Assembly: GCF_023715465.1 (NCBI RefSeq)
Contig: NZ_JAMBOE010000001.1
Span: 496,001-560,000 of the forward strand
DNA from: Paenibacillus macerans
GTDB taxonomy: Bacteria > Bacillota > Bacilli > Paenibacillales > Paenibacillaceae
Length of the DNA: 64,000 nt
Direction: 5' to 3'
Below are positions 1 through 8,549 of the stretch, in pieces. A program made the translations under genes and the position numbers. Under the pieces are notes generated by a model. It was not told the DNA's origin. It was given only the letters and a program-made list of their open reading frames with translations, and searched no databases. Each line of letters starts with the position of its first letter. Positions within the stretch are counted from its first letter, which is position 1.

Positions 1-870
1 CGCACCCGTTAGTATTGCCCAGAGGATCGTATTCAGTTTGCGTCCGGCATTGGCGCCGTTCATCCAGGAAGGGGCCTCGAACAAAGGCTGTACCATTCCC
101 AAAAACGGTTTGATTTGCTCGGATTCGCTATCATACGGTGCTACGATCGGCGGAAGCTGATAAACTTCTTTTCCTATTGTACTATCCACTTGTACTTGGC
201 TGTCAATCTTTGTCTCATTTTGTATGAATACCGCTTCATATCCGGCGGCCCGGAAAGCGAATACGGAAACAAGAAAGCCCACTACTATCATAATCGAAAA
301 AAACGTAAATTCAATCCACCGTTTTTGCCGGCGCGCGGATTTACCGGTGCCTCTAAAATCGATGACCCGCAGCAAATACATTAATCCGGCGATAAACCCG
401 ACGGCAAAAAAAGATTCTCCCGTTGCCGCCAGCGTGACATGGATATACAGCCAAATGGAACGCAGCGAAGGAATCAGCGGCTGAACCTCCTGCGGAAACA
501 CGGCCGCATAAGCCATAACGATAATCGCCAGCGGAAGCGCAAACACGCCGAGCAAAATTTTGCGGTAGATCAAAAAAACAACCGTAAAGGCGATCATAAT
601 CATCATCGACAAAAACGTCATGAACTCGTACATATTGCTGACCGGCACATGTCCGCTGTAGGCCCAACGCGTTCCGCAATAGACGAGGTGCGAGAGGAGA
701 CCCAGCGAGGATGTCGCAAACGAGAGTCCGCCCCACTTCTGCTCATGCCGCTTCGGGTCGCGGTTTCTCCACGTTTTTCCGGTTACGGCAACGATGTAAA
801 AAATAAAGGCAGCGCAATACAGGAAAAAAGCGATCATAAAGGCTGCTCTACTGATTTCCAAAAATATCAT
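1..870 (-). CDS. ccsB: Cytochrome c biogenesis protein CcsB/ResC (3' end cut by window edge)
   Basis: Integral membrane partner of ResB in system II cytochrome c maturation, which moves heme across the membrane and attaches it to apocytochromes. The frame opens with ATG at 870, overlapping the resB stop by 4 bases (ATGA), and stays open to base 1, giving 290 visible residues. Several hydrophobic segments are visible early, with the text VPVSNMYEFMTF near residue 75, as expected for this family. The tryptophan-rich heme-handling motif and the C-terminus lie outside the window. Translational coupling to resB supports the call; the function is from family knowledge. Confidence 0.9.
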   Translation of the reverse strand, partial: MIFLEISRAAFMIAFFLYCAAFIFYIVAVTGKTWRNRDPKRHEQKWGGLSFATSSLGLLSHLVYCGTRWAYSGHVPVSNMYEFMTFLSMMIMIAFTVVFLIYRKILLGVFALPLAIIVMAYAAVFPQEVQPLIPSLRSIWLYIHVTLAATGESFFAVGFIAGLMYLLRVIDFRGTGKSARRQKRWIEFTFFSIMIVVGFLVSVFAFRAAGYEAVFIQNETKIDSQVQVDSTIGKEVYQLPPIVAPYDSESEQIKPFLGMVQPLFEAPSWMNGANAGRKLNTILWAILTGA

Positions 871-2543
871 GGACGTTCCCCTCCGTTTTCCAATGACTTC
901 TCATCCACATCGATGCCCATCGCTTTCAGGAACGCGGACACTTCGCGGCGCATGCCAAACCAGTTTTTCGTCGTATGGCCGCCCAGCGTCAGCTTGCCGC
1001 CGTCCACACGCAGCCAAATCCGGCGGTGCTGCCAGTAGAATCCGAGAACAAGCCCAAGCATAACGATCGCCAGCCCCAGCCAGACAAATGGCATGGCCCG
1101 GTCGACGCGGATATTCAGGTAACTGGAGGCGCTGATGAAATCGACATCCTCCATGCCGAGGACATCAATTGCAAGCTTGTTTTGCAGTCCGCCCAGCTTC
1201 TCGTTAATCGCATCCTGCTGAAAGCGTACCTTGTCAACCTGTTTCGGGAAGTAAATGTATTGCGCGCCTTCCTTCGGCAAATCCGGACCTTTGACCAAAA
1301 ATAAAAAGGCCGGCGCGTTGGGCTCCCCGGACAAGGAGACCGGCTGCCCCTGTTCGTTCAGGGAAAATTCCATGTATTTGTTCTGGAGCTCCAGCGTGTA
1401 AGGCCCCAGCTTAAACTCGCGCTGCGGATTTTTCATCTCCAGCTTGAATTTCCCGTACTGCTCCCCGGTAACCTTGTCCACCAGCACCGGCTGCACGGAG
1501 CGCAGCTTCGGCGTCAGATCGAAATCGAACTGATACGCCTTCAGGCCTTTATAACTCAGCGGGTCGTTGACCCGGATCGCATGCCGCTCCACCTCCTTGA
1601 GCTTCGGCTGTTTGGAGGGATCGTCGCAATCGGCGGTGCATTCATACAACGTGGCCTGCGTTTCGTACAGCTTCGGGACGATCTTGCCGGTTTTTTTGAA
1701 GTCGTCCGACATTTCATCCTCACTGTAATATTCCACCGTGAATTTTTCGTTTTTCAAATACAGATTCGTATCGGGAATCCGGGTGGTTTCCCCCTCCGGG
1801 AACCAGTAGTGTTTGTCCATGTGCAGTCCCGGAAGTCCGCGGAACAATACGGCCAGTAAAAAAATAATCAGCCCGATATGGATGACATACGGCCCCCAGC
1901 GGCTGAACCGCTGTTTTTCGGCCAGCAGCGCATCCCCGTCCGTATGGACGCGGTAATGTTTTTTGCGCAGCGGCTGAACCGCCCGCTGAACCCAGGCCTT
2001 GCCGTCCTCGCCGATTTGGCCCTGGTAGACGATTTTTTGCCGGGTCAAAAACTCCAGGTGTTTGTGGATCTTCTGTTTTGAAAGCGCTTTGTAAAGCGGC
2101 AGAACCCGGTCCAGACTACATATGACAAGGGAGGCCCCGATCATCACCAGCAGCAGAATGAACCACCACGATTCGTACGTGTGCGATAAACCCAGCCTGT
2201 GGTAAATCTCGCCGATCGTTCCGTATTTATTTTTGTAGAAGGTGGAAGGATCAAAATTGATAAAATTGCTTTCCTGCTCGAAGATCGTGCCGAGGCTGGC
2301 GCCGATCAGCGTGATGATGATCAGATAAACCGCAACTTTCACCGAGGAGAAAAAATTCCATATCCGGTCGATGAAATTCGGGTTGGCCCGCTGCGACCTT
2401 CTAGCCACGCCGTCGTAGCGCATTTCCAGCAGTTCCCCGGGAGCTCCGTCGTCCTGCAGCGGTTTGCCGCATGATTCGCAAAGCACGGTGCCGACCCGGT
2501 TCTGGTGGCCGCATTCGCATTTCGTATTTTCGATGAACGCCAT
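867..2543 (-). CDS. resB: Cytochrome c biogenesis protein ResB
   Basis: 558-residue ResB, the large extracytoplasmic-domain subunit of the ResB/CcsB heme-delivery complex. The start ATG at 2543 follows AAAGGAGGAG. The first 30 residues carry two Cys pairs (CECG and CESCG), a small zinc-ribbon-like module ahead of the usual transmembrane segments at roughly residues 70-90, 120-145 and 220-240. A long extracytoplasmic part follows, then a last membrane segment near 490-510. It lies between resA (20 bp upstream) and ccsB (4-base overlap), so the three form one res operon. The zinc ribbon is an inference from Cys spacing only. Confidence 0.93.
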   Translation of the reverse strand: MAFIENTKCECGHQNRVGTVLCESCGKPLQDDGAPGELLEMRYDGVARRSQRANPNFIDRIWNFFSSVKVAVYLIIITLIGASLGTIFEQESNFINFDPSTFYKNKYGTIGEIYHRLGLSHTYESWWFILLLVMIGASLVICSLDRVLPLYKALSKQKIHKHLEFLTRQKIVYQGQIGEDGKAWVQRAVQPLRKKHYRVHTDGDALLAEKQRFSRWGPYVIHIGLIIFLLAVLFRGLPGLHMDKHYWFPEGETTRIPDTNLYLKNEKFTVEYYSEDEMSDDFKKTGKIVPKLYETQATLYECTADCDDPSKQPKLKEVERHAIRVNDPLSYKGLKAYQFDFDLTPKLRSVQPVLVDKVTGEQYGKFKLEMKNPQREFKLGPYTLELQNKYMEFSLNEQGQPVSLSGEPNAPAFLFLVKGPDLPKEGAQYIYFPKQVDKVRFQQDAINEKLGGLQNKLAIDVLGMEDVDFISASSYLNIRVDRAMPFVWLGLAIVMLGLVLGFYWQHRRIWLRVDGGKLTLGGHTTKNWFGMRREVSAFLKAMGIDVDEKSLENGGERP

Positions 2544-2561
2544 CGTTCTCCTCCTTTCCTA

Positions 2562-3089
2562 TCAAGGGTTAACCAGCTGCGCAATTTGATCGTCCAGCGT
2601 GTCGAGGTTTAGCTCGCCCTGATGGATGGAGGCAATTTTTCCTTTTTTGTCCACAAAAAACGTCGTCGGCATCGGCACGATGCCATAATCGCGCACCGCC
2701 TTGTTGTCGCTGTCAAATAGAATAGGAAATCCGGCGCCGGTTTGCTTGACGAAATTTTCCACGGTCATCTCGTCTTCCCCCGTATTGACCCCGAGAATGA
2801 CGACGTCCTGATCTTTCCACTTTTCCCATTGGGTCTGCAAGGCGGGCATTTCCTTAACGCAATACGTGCACCAGGTCGCCCAGAAATTGATGACCACCGC
2901 TTTGCCTTTGTAATCGCCAAGTGTATGTACGTTGCCATCAAGACCCAACAGCTTGAACGCCGGCGGCTTCTCCCCTACGACGGGCTTGCCGGAGTCATCG
3001 CCAAACACCGCGTTGCTGATCGCATAACCGCCAAGGATCACGATCAGCGCTAATATCACGATCTGAATCGGCCGTCTCGCCTTTCCCAT
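2562..3089 (-). CDS. resA: Thiol-disulfide oxidoreductase ResA
   Basis: Membrane-anchored thioredoxin-fold protein that reduces the CXXCH cysteines of apocytochrome c before heme attachment. The chosen ATG at 3089 follows AGGAAG, giving 175 residues; an ORF running further upstream adds 46 residues that look non-coding. An N-terminal signal anchor (about residues 8-27) is followed by the thioredoxin fold with active site WATWCTYC (CXXC = CTYC) and the cis-proline region VPMPTTFF. It is the first gene of resA-resB-ccsB. Three phased TGAACA repeats and a TATAAT box lie just upstream. Confidence 0.94.
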   Translation of the reverse strand: MGKARRPIQIVILALIVILGGYAISNAVFGDDSGKPVVGEKPPAFKLLGLDGNVHTLGDYKGKAVVINFWATWCTYCVKEMPALQTQWEKWKDQDVVILGVNTGEDEMTVENFVKQTGAGFPILFDSDNKAVRDYGIVPMPTTFFVDKKGKIASIHQGELNLDTLDDQIAQLVNP

Positions 3090-3106
3090 CGAAAACTTCC
3101 TTTCTA

Positions 3107-3159
3107 TGAACATAATCATAAAGCGTTGAACAAATCGTGAACACTCTATGAACATTATA
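3107..3159 (-). promoter_or_regulatory. Phased TGAACA repeats and -10 box upstream of resA
   Basis: On the plus strand TGAACA occurs at 3127, 3138 and 3149, exactly 11 bp apart, with a fourth copy at 3107. A TATAAT (minus strand) occupies 3154-3159, between the array and the upstream DNA. Direct hexamer repeats with 11-bp spacing are typical of OmpR/PhoB-family response regulators such as ResD and PhoP, which are known to act on resA in B. subtilis. The identity of the regulator is inferred. Confidence 0.45.
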
Positions 3160-3212
3160 ACGAAAATTGCCACAATTTCAGCCTTGGTAAATATGAATAT
3201 TATGTGACGCGC

Positions 3213-3236
3213 AAAAAAGCGCGGCAATATCGCCGC
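3213..3236 (-). terminator. Rho-independent terminator after rluB
   Basis: On the minus strand GCGGC, a short loop and GCCGC are followed by GCTTTTTTG. It begins directly at the rluB stop codon and separates rluB from the res operon promoter. Confidence 0.7.
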
Positions 3237-3237
3237 A

Positions 3238-3990
3238 CTATTTGCGCTTGGGAGCAGGGGTAGGGGAGGTGCTGCGGGCTTGTTTGTAGATGCTGTCGAC
3301 CTCTTCTTTGGTCAAGTGGCGATACAGGCCCCGCTTCAAATTGCCGAGAAACAGATCGCCGAACGAAATTCGCTTCAGCTTGGTCACCGGGTGGGAAATC
3401 GCGTCGAACATGCGCCGCACCTGACGGTTTCGGCCTTCATGAATCGTAATGGAGATGGTGGCGAACTTCCCTTCCGGATCGACGTCATGGTACTCCGCCT
3501 CGGCCGGAGCCGTCATGCCGTCCTCAAGCATGATTCCTTTCTTCAACTTGTCCAGGTCACTGCCGTGCGGTACCCCTTTGACCGTGGCATGATAAGTTTT
3601 GGGCACATGATGTTTCGGATGCGTCAGCAAATGGGCGAATTCCCCGTCATTGGTCAGGAGCAGCAGCCCTTCGGTATCGTAATCAAGCCGTCCTACGGGA
3701 TAAACCCGCTCCTTGACGCCTTTTAAATAATCGGTGACGATTTTTCTGCCTTGCGGATCCGCAGCGCTCGTAATAACTCCTTTCGGTTTGTTGAATACGA
3801 GATACAGCTTCTTTTCCGCGCCGATCGGTTTGCCGTCGACCGTAATGGCATCAACGGCCGGGTCGGCCTTGGTGCCCAGCTCCGTAACGGTTTCGCCGTT
3901 CACCTGCACCTTGCCGCTTAAAATCAATTCCTCGCATTTGCGGCGGGAAGCCACGCCCGCACCGGCCAATATTTTCTGCAATCTTTCCAT
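3238..3990 (-). CDS. rluB: 23S rRNA pseudouridine synthase RluB
   Basis: Converts a specific uridine of 23S rRNA to pseudouridine. ATG 3990 was preferred over an in-frame TTG at 3996 because the GAGGTG ribosome binding site sits about 10 bases before the ATG and only 4 from the TTG. 250 residues. An S4 RNA-binding domain spans about residues 1-60, followed by the catalytic RsuA-type domain with GRLDYDTEGLL (catalytic Asp about 103). The C-terminal tail is basic and low in complexity. Its place between spmAB and resA is the same as B. subtilis ypuL/rluB. Confidence 0.93.
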   Translation of the reverse strand: MERLQKILAGAGVASRRKCEELILSGKVQVNGETVTELGTKADPAVDAITVDGKPIGAEKKLYLVFNKPKGVITSAADPQGRKIVTDYLKGVKERVYPVGRLDYDTEGLLLLTNDGEFAHLLTHPKHHVPKTYHATVKGVPHGSDLDKLKKGIMLEDGMTAPAEAEYHDVDPEGKFATISITIHEGRNRQVRRMFDAISHPVTKLKRISFGDLFLGNLKRGLYRHLTKEEVDSIYKQARSTSPTPAPKRK

Positions 3991-4060
3991 AATCAATAGT
4001 CACCTCATATCACATGATACCTATAGAAGCACAAAATCACAATAGCCGCCGCGCGCGCAG

Positions 4061-4083
4061 AAAAAAGCCGCCCTCGGCAGCTT
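4061..4083 (-). terminator. Terminator after spmB
   Basis: Minus strand GCTGCC-GAG-GGCGGC followed by TTTTTT, about 35 bp past the spmB stop. It likely ends the dacB-spmA-spmB transcript. Confidence 0.65.
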
Positions 4084-4117
4084 GGAAAGCGCCATGAACG
4101 GCCCTCACTTCATCGAA

Positions 4118-4651
4118 TCATCCGAACAGCAGCACACAAACGACGATCGCGGCCACAAACCCGACCACATCGGAAAACAGGCCGACTTTAAGAGCATACC
4201 TGCCGTTTTTGATGCCGACCGCGCCGAAATAAACCGTCAGCACATACAGCGTCGTATCCGTGCTTCCTTGAATCGTCGAGGCGATGCGGCCGATCATCGA
4301 ATCCGGGCCGTACGTTTTGATCAGGTCGGTCGTAAATGCGAGCGACCCGGTTCCGGTCAGCGGCCGCAGGAAGCCAAGCGGGAGCACTTCGGGCGGCACG
4401 TTCAACCGCGTGAGCAGCGGCGCCATCCAGCCGACCAACATGTCCAGCGCCCCCGAAGCACGGAACACGCTGATCGCCACCATCATGCCCACCAGATGGG
4501 GGATGATGCCGATCGCGGTCGAGAACCCGTCCTTGGCCCCGTCAACAAATGATTCATAAACGGGCACTTTTTTGAAATAAGCGTATAACGGTATAAAAGC
4601 GATCATCACCGGCACCGCCCAGGCGGATACCACGTTAAGCCAATCCAGCAA
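4118..4651 (-). CDS. spmB: Spore maturation protein B
   Basis: 177-residue polytopic membrane protein of the nucleoside-recognition (Gate) family, needed with SpmA for core dehydration and heat resistance in B. subtilis. The start is TTG at 4651, six bases after the spmA stop, with GGAGAGGTGA overlapping the end of spmA; no in-frame ATG is available nearby. Four to five hydrophobic segments are visible, and the motif LGFLRPLTGTGSL near residue 90 is typical of the family. Third gene of dacB-spmA-spmB. Confidence 0.92.
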   Translation of the reverse strand: MLDWLNVVSAWAVPVMIAFIPLYAYFKKVPVYESFVDGAKDGFSTAIGIIPHLVGMMVAISVFRASGALDMLVGWMAPLLTRLNVPPEVLPLGFLRPLTGTGSLAFTTDLIKTYGPDSMIGRIASTIQGSTDTTLYVLTVYFGAVGIKNGRYALKVGLFSDVVGFVAAIVVCVLLFG

Positions 4652-4657
4652 GCGGCA

Positions 4658-5293
4658 TCACCTCTCCAGCGGTATCGTAGACGGCGTAGACGGGGGCGAC
4701 TGCGGCGGCGTCCTGCGCAGGCTCCGCCTCCGGTACCAGCGGTCCGCCACAATGGCGGCCGCGGTGGCAATCGCGGTGGCGAGCAAGGTGGAGCCGACGA
4801 TTTCGGCCGGATTCGCCGAATGGAAATTGATCCGGATCGCGATCAGCGTCGTCGGAATCAGCGTGATGCTCGCGGTGTTCAGCGCGAGCAGTGTACACAT
4901 CGCCGGCGACGCCGTTTCCTTGTCGGGATTGAGCTGCTGCAGCTCCTGCATCGCCCGGATTCCCATTGGGGTGGCGGCGTTGCCGAGGCCCAGCAGATTG
5001 GCGCTCATGTTGGACAAAATGTATCCCATGGCCGGATGATTTTTCGGCACATCCGGGAACAGATAGGCGACCACTGGGCCAAGCAGGCGCGAGATCGCCT
5101 TGACGAGGCCGGAATCCTCCGCCAGCCGCATGATGCCCAACCAAAACACCAGCACGCTGATTAATCCAAAACAGACCGTTACCCCCGTAGCCGCCCCGTC
5201 GAAAGCGGCCTGCGTCACCGTCCCGATGTCCCCCTTGGCGGCCGCAAACGCAAATCCGATCAAAATAAGCGCAAGCCATATTTTATTGACCAT
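4658..5293 (-). CDS. spmA: Spore maturation protein A
   Basis: 211-residue membrane protein with a Gate domain. ATG 5293 (MVNKIWLAL) follows GAGGGG at proper spacing; the ORF extends 8 codons further but without an RBS. Conserved stretches include MSANLLGLGNAATPMG near residue 100. It acts with SpmB during late spore core maturation (family knowledge). Transcribed with dacB upstream and spmB downstream, as in B. subtilis. Confidence 0.92.
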   Translation of the reverse strand: MVNKIWLALILIGFAFAAAKGDIGTVTQAAFDGAATGVTVCFGLISVLVFWLGIMRLAEDSGLVKAISRLLGPVVAYLFPDVPKNHPAMGYILSNMSANLLGLGNAATPMGIRAMQELQQLNPDKETASPAMCTLLALNTASITLIPTTLIAIRINFHSANPAEIVGSTLLATAIATAAAIVADRWYRRRSLRRTPPQSPPSTPSTIPLER

Positions 5294-5344
5294 AGCGGTT
5301 TCCCCTCCTCTACCCATTTTACCTTCCCTGCAGGAGCAGCCGTT

Positions 5345-6511
5345 TCATTCGGCCAGCAGCAGGGTTTGGATTACCTTTTTGAACGACCCGCCCCAGGCTT
5401 CCGGAAATTTTAAGGTATCGCTTGCCTGGTCCGTAGACGGTTTGCTCGTCCCTTGTTCATAAACAGGGACGGCGCCGATTTCTTTGCCGTCCAGCATCAC
5501 ACTGATTTTTCCCCGGTAACCAAATGAAGCGGTGGACAGCGAACTAAGCTTCAGCCTTCTTTCGATTTTCCCTTTTTCCCTTTCGGCCAACGGGTAGCTG
5601 AAGCCGGTTCCCGTAATCAAACCGCTTTTTACCGCTTGGCCTTCCTCGATGATTTTAGTTAGCGGAAAATTTGCAAACCCATAATCGAGCAGCTTCCGGT
5701 GGTCGCTCCAATCATCTCCATCGTTTAACGTAACGACCGCCAGCTGCTGACCGGCCCTGGTCGCCGAACTGACTAGGCAGCGCCTGGCGATTTTCGTAAA
5801 CCCGGTTTTTACGCCATCCGCCCCTTCGTAGAAGCGAAGCATTTTGTTTTTGTTCAGCCATTTATAGTCCCAGGGATCGTTTGGATTCGGCGCCTTTTTG
5901 CTTGGCGTGCGGACGATTTCCTTAAACTGCGGGTTTTTGAGCGCGTAGGCCGTCAGTTTGGCCAAATCGTTCGCCGAAGAGTAGTGGCCTTTCGCATCCA
6001 AGCCGTGCGGATTTTGAAAATGCGAATGCGTCAGGCCCAGCAATTCTGCTTTTTCGTTCATCAAGTACACGAATCCTTCCTCGGAACCGCCGACATGCTC
6101 GGCAATCGCCGTAGCGGCGTCATTGCCCGAGCGGAGCATCAGGCCGTAAAGCATATTTTCCAGGCTCATCTCTTCGCCCAACCGTAAAAACAAGGACGAC
6201 CCTTTTTTAGCGTAGGCGTTTCGCCCGACGGTAACGGTATCTTCCAGCTTCCCGTGCTCAATCGCAACGATGGCGGTCATGATTTTGGTCAAACTTGCGA
6301 TCGGCAGTTCCTTGTCCCCTTCAAGGCTGTACAAAATCCGCCCCGAAGTCACGTCAATCAACGCCGCCGCCTGAGCGTGAATTGACGGCTCGGTTTCGGA
6401 TGGAGCAGCCTGAGCCAACCCGGTTTGCAATAGTAGCGGCAAAAGCAATATCCCCGCCACTTTTCCGTATAAGCTTCTCAGCACGCGGGATCGTGATAAA
6501 TTCCTCATCAT
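5345..6511 (-). CDS. dacB: Sporulation D-alanyl-D-alanine carboxypeptidase DacB-type
   Basis: Serine DD-carboxypeptidase (PBP5* class, peptidase S11) that trims peptide side chains of spore cortex peptidoglycan. A signal peptide covers about residues 10-35. Catalytic motifs are in order: S73-x-x-K76 (IASLTKIM), S128-G-N, and K235-T-G (VKTGFTKIARRC); a C-terminal beta domain and amphipathic tail follow. Start ATG 6511 (or the next codon, 6508) lies after GGAGGAA. Heading the dacB-spmA-spmB operon favours DacB over DacA or DacF. Confidence 0.9.
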   Translation of the reverse strand: MMRNLSRSRVLRSLYGKVAGILLLPLLLQTGLAQAAPSETEPSIHAQAAALIDVTSGRILYSLEGDKELPIASLTKIMTAIVAIEHGKLEDTVTVGRNAYAKKGSSLFLRLGEEMSLENMLYGLMLRSGNDAATAIAEHVGGSEEGFVYLMNEKAELLGLTHSHFQNPHGLDAKGHYSSANDLAKLTAYALKNPQFKEIVRTPSKKAPNPNDPWDYKWLNKNKMLRFYEGADGVKTGFTKIARRCLVSSATRAGQQLAVVTLNDGDDWSDHRKLLDYGFANFPLTKIIEEGQAVKSGLITGTGFSYPLAEREKGKIERRLKLSSLSTASFGYRGKISVMLDGKEIGAVPVYEQGTSKPSTDQASDTLKFPEAWGGSFKKVIQTLLLAE

Positions 6512-6590
6512 AGATTCCTCCGGTATTATGTAGCGAGTTCTTGGTTAACTATATGCGGCGGAAAGAGGGAGTATGTCCAAGCTTCCCGCC

Positions 6591-6626
6591 AAAAAAAGAC
6601 CCCTTCCGGATGTCCCGGAAAGGATC
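6591..6626 (-). terminator. Terminator after gerW/ytfJ
   Basis: On the minus strand a GATCCTTTCCGG stem with a short loop and CCGGAAGGGGTC is followed by TTTTTTT, immediately past the ytfJ stop. Confidence 0.75.
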
Positions 6627-6632
6627 GGCCGA

Positions 6633-7136
6633 TCAAGCAAACGGATTAACGGCTGGGTTCACATTCGCCGCATTCAAGCCGGCCTGAGCGGTTTGGGATG
6701 CTTGTACGGTTTGGGCCGTCATCATGCCCCCATTTGCAGTGTTGATGCCCGGGAACATGGATTGGATTTTGTCGATGACCCCCGGAACTGCATCGATGAT
6801 TCTTTCCACCAGATGGGTTTGGTTGTCCAACGGAACGATATGAACGCCCGATTTCCCAACGACGAGGAAGGCGATCGGATTAATTGAGACACCGCCGCCG
6901 CTGCCGCCGCCAAACGGATGGAGATTGCCCCCTTCGTGGGATGACGCCCCGTTCTTTTCGTCCACGTTAAAATCGCTGCCCCCGGCGGCAAATCCGAAAC
7001 CGACGCGGCTGATCGGCAAAATAACTCCGCCGTCCGCTGTTTGTACCGGCTCGCCGACGATCGTATTGACATCCACCATTTCCTTGATGTTTTCCATCGC
7101 CGTTTGCATTAACCCCTGGATAGGATGGTCAGCCAT
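6633..7136 (-). CDS. ytfJ: Sporulation protein YtfJ / GerW family
   Basis: 167-residue GerW/YtfJ family protein, known in B. subtilis as a forespore protein required for normal L-alanine germination. Features are the ENIKEMVDVNTIVGEP start, the conserved FGFAAGGSDF, and a glycine-rich FGGGSGGGVSINPIAF loop. The C-terminal 35 residues are Ala/Gln/Asn rich and variable. Its start lies inside the end of the upstream DUF2953 gene (28-bp overlap), so the two are translationally coupled, as with ytfI-ytfJ. Confidence 0.9.
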   Translation of the reverse strand: MADHPIQGLMQTAMENIKEMVDVNTIVGEPVQTADGGVILPISRVGFGFAAGGSDFNVDEKNGASSHEGGNLHPFGGGSGGGVSINPIAFLVVGKSGVHIVPLDNQTHLVERIIDAVPGVIDKIQSMFPGINTANGGMMTAQTVQASQTAQAGLNAANVNPAVNPFA

Positions 7137-7813
7137 TTTTTCACTCCTCCCTTCACTTTTAACACGCGAACTATAAGTACCAGTCCTGCATATATAGCAT
7201 AACCGCAGCGAATTTCCGCTATGCAGCTGAGTTCTGTGGAAAATAACGGCTTGCTGCCGAAGACGGGAACGACAAACAGCTTAGGCCTTTGTTGTAAAGA
7301 GACATAATGGGAAAGCCATCCCACCAGGGTCGTCTTGAGTCCCCACAGCGCTCCTGTTAGGGTCGCCGTATGGGCGGCATCGTTCAACGCGACGTTCGTG
7401 GACCATTCCAATCCTCGAAAAGTAACCCGGCGCAGCGTTGTACTCAACCATTTTTTTAAACCTTTCGTTGTCCTCATCAATCGCTCAAAATTATCGATCC
7501 ACGAATTTACCTTATCCTTGTCGACACTCTGCTTTTTGCTGGACGAATCTAGTATCATGCTTTCGCTTCGTTCCTGCTCGATCTCCAGCCCTTCCCGCCA
7601 ATTTTTCAACAGGATGGAAGGCACCTGATAGTGCATGGATATCAGCCCGTATAGCATCGTTATATCGAGCTTTATCGTATCGTCGCTGTTCACTTTCCGG
7701 ATGAACAAACGCAGGCGGACTTTGGACATCAAAATCAAAAAAATGACGAGCAGCAGCAGGATCAGGATGCCTCCGAGCCAAATCCACACGGGAAAGCCCT
7801 CCATACCTATCAA
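7109..7813 (-). CDS. DUF2953 membrane protein (YtfI-like)
   Basis: 234-residue protein with one strong N-terminal membrane segment (about residues 9-29) followed by a soluble, basic region and a second weakly hydrophobic stretch near the C-terminus. The composition and coupling to ytfJ match the DUF2953/YtfI family, whose function is unknown. The TTG at 7813 is six bases after GGAGAA; an in-frame ATG at 7804 is the alternative. The 3' end overlaps ytfJ by 28 bases. Confidence 0.8.
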   Translation of the reverse strand: MIGMEGFPVWIWLGGILILLLLVIFLILMSKVRLRLFIRKVNSDDTIKLDITMLYGLISMHYQVPSILLKNWREGLEIEQERSESMILDSSSKKQSVDKDKVNSWIDNFERLMRTTKGLKKWLSTTLRRVTFRGLEWSTNVALNDAAHTATLTGALWGLKTTLVGWLSHYVSLQQRPKLFVVPVFGSKPLFSTELSCIAEIRCGYAIYAGLVLIVRVLKVKGGVKKWLTILSRG

Positions 7814-7871
7814 ATAAAATTCTCCATCGTAGTATGCCTTTCCGGACAGGAAAAAATTCGCGAACTAAGAA

Positions 7872-7917
7872 AAACAGGCCGTATAAAAGGTGAAGCCACC
7901 TTTTATACGGCCTGTTT
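7872..7917 (-). terminator. Strong terminator after scpB
   Basis: A perfect 21-bp inverted repeat (7872-7892 with 7897-7917) with a 4-base loop, followed on the minus strand by a T-run. It ends the scpA-scpB transcript and overlaps the last base of the scpB stop. Confidence 0.85.
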
Positions 7918-8549
7918 CAAAAATTCTCCTTGGATCCGGCGCTTTCTTCGCCGTCAACATCATCGATCGTAAGCTGCTGCTCCTCCAGCTTCTGAAACAA
8001 CAGCTGCGTTTCTTCCTCCAATTGCTCCGGACTTTCGAAATCGGCCAAATCCGGCAGGTCGCCCAGGCTCGCCAGTCCGAAATAATCCAAAAACGCTTTG
8101 GTTGTCCCGTACAAAATCGGACGGCCTATGGCCTCCGCCCGGCCCACCTCTTCAATCAGATCCTTGTTCACCAAGGTATGGATAGCCCTTTCCGATTTAA
8201 CACCGCGGATTTCTTCGATTTCAACCCGTGTAATCGGCTGCCGGTAGGCGACGATCGACAGTGCCTCCAGCGCCGCCTGAGACAAGGAAGAACGGGACGG
8301 AGAGTAAGCCAGACGCTCGAAATACGGAACGTGCTCCGGCAGCGTCGCCAGCTGGTAGTTGCCCGCGATCTGCACGATCTGCAGCCCTCTTCCGGCCCGC
8401 TCGAACGACGACTTCATGTCCTCCAGCGCGTCGGCGACGAGCTCCTGCCGCTGCTCGGTTACCTCGGCCAGCTGTTTCAGGCTGAGGCCTTCTTCCCCGG
8501 CCAGAAACAGCAATCCCTCAATAATCGATTTCAATTCCTGAAAATTCAT
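7917..8549 (-). CDS. scpB: Segregation and condensation protein B
   Basis: Winged-helix kleisin-associated subunit of the SMC-ScpA-ScpB condensin that compacts and segregates the chromosome. ATG 8549 (MNFQELKSIIEGLLF) after GGAAAG gives 210 residues; a longer frame to 8615 overlaps scpA and lacks an RBS. Conserved AALEALSIVAYRQPITRVEIEEIRG lies in the first winged helix region. The C-terminal tail is acidic. It overlaps the 3' end of scpA by 32 bases. Confidence 0.94.
   Translation of the reverse strand: MNFQELKSIIEGLLFLAGEEGLSLKQLAEVTEQRQELVADALEDMKSSFERAGRGLQIVQIAGNYQLATLPEHVPYFERLAYSPSRSSLSQAALEALSIVAYRQPITRVEIEEIRGVKSERAIHTLVNKDLIEEVGRAEAIGRPILYGTTKAFLDYFGLASLGDLPDLADFESPEQLEEETQLLFQKLEEQQLTIDDVDGEESAGSKENF

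Noticed and set aside
2079-2092. cre-like TGAAAGCGCTTTGT inside resB
   Set aside because: Two mismatches at key positions and deep within coding sequence of a housekeeping operon.
2562-3227. Long resA start at 3227
   Set aside because: Adds 46 residues covering the promoter and repeat array; ATG 3089 has a proper RBS and signal anchor.
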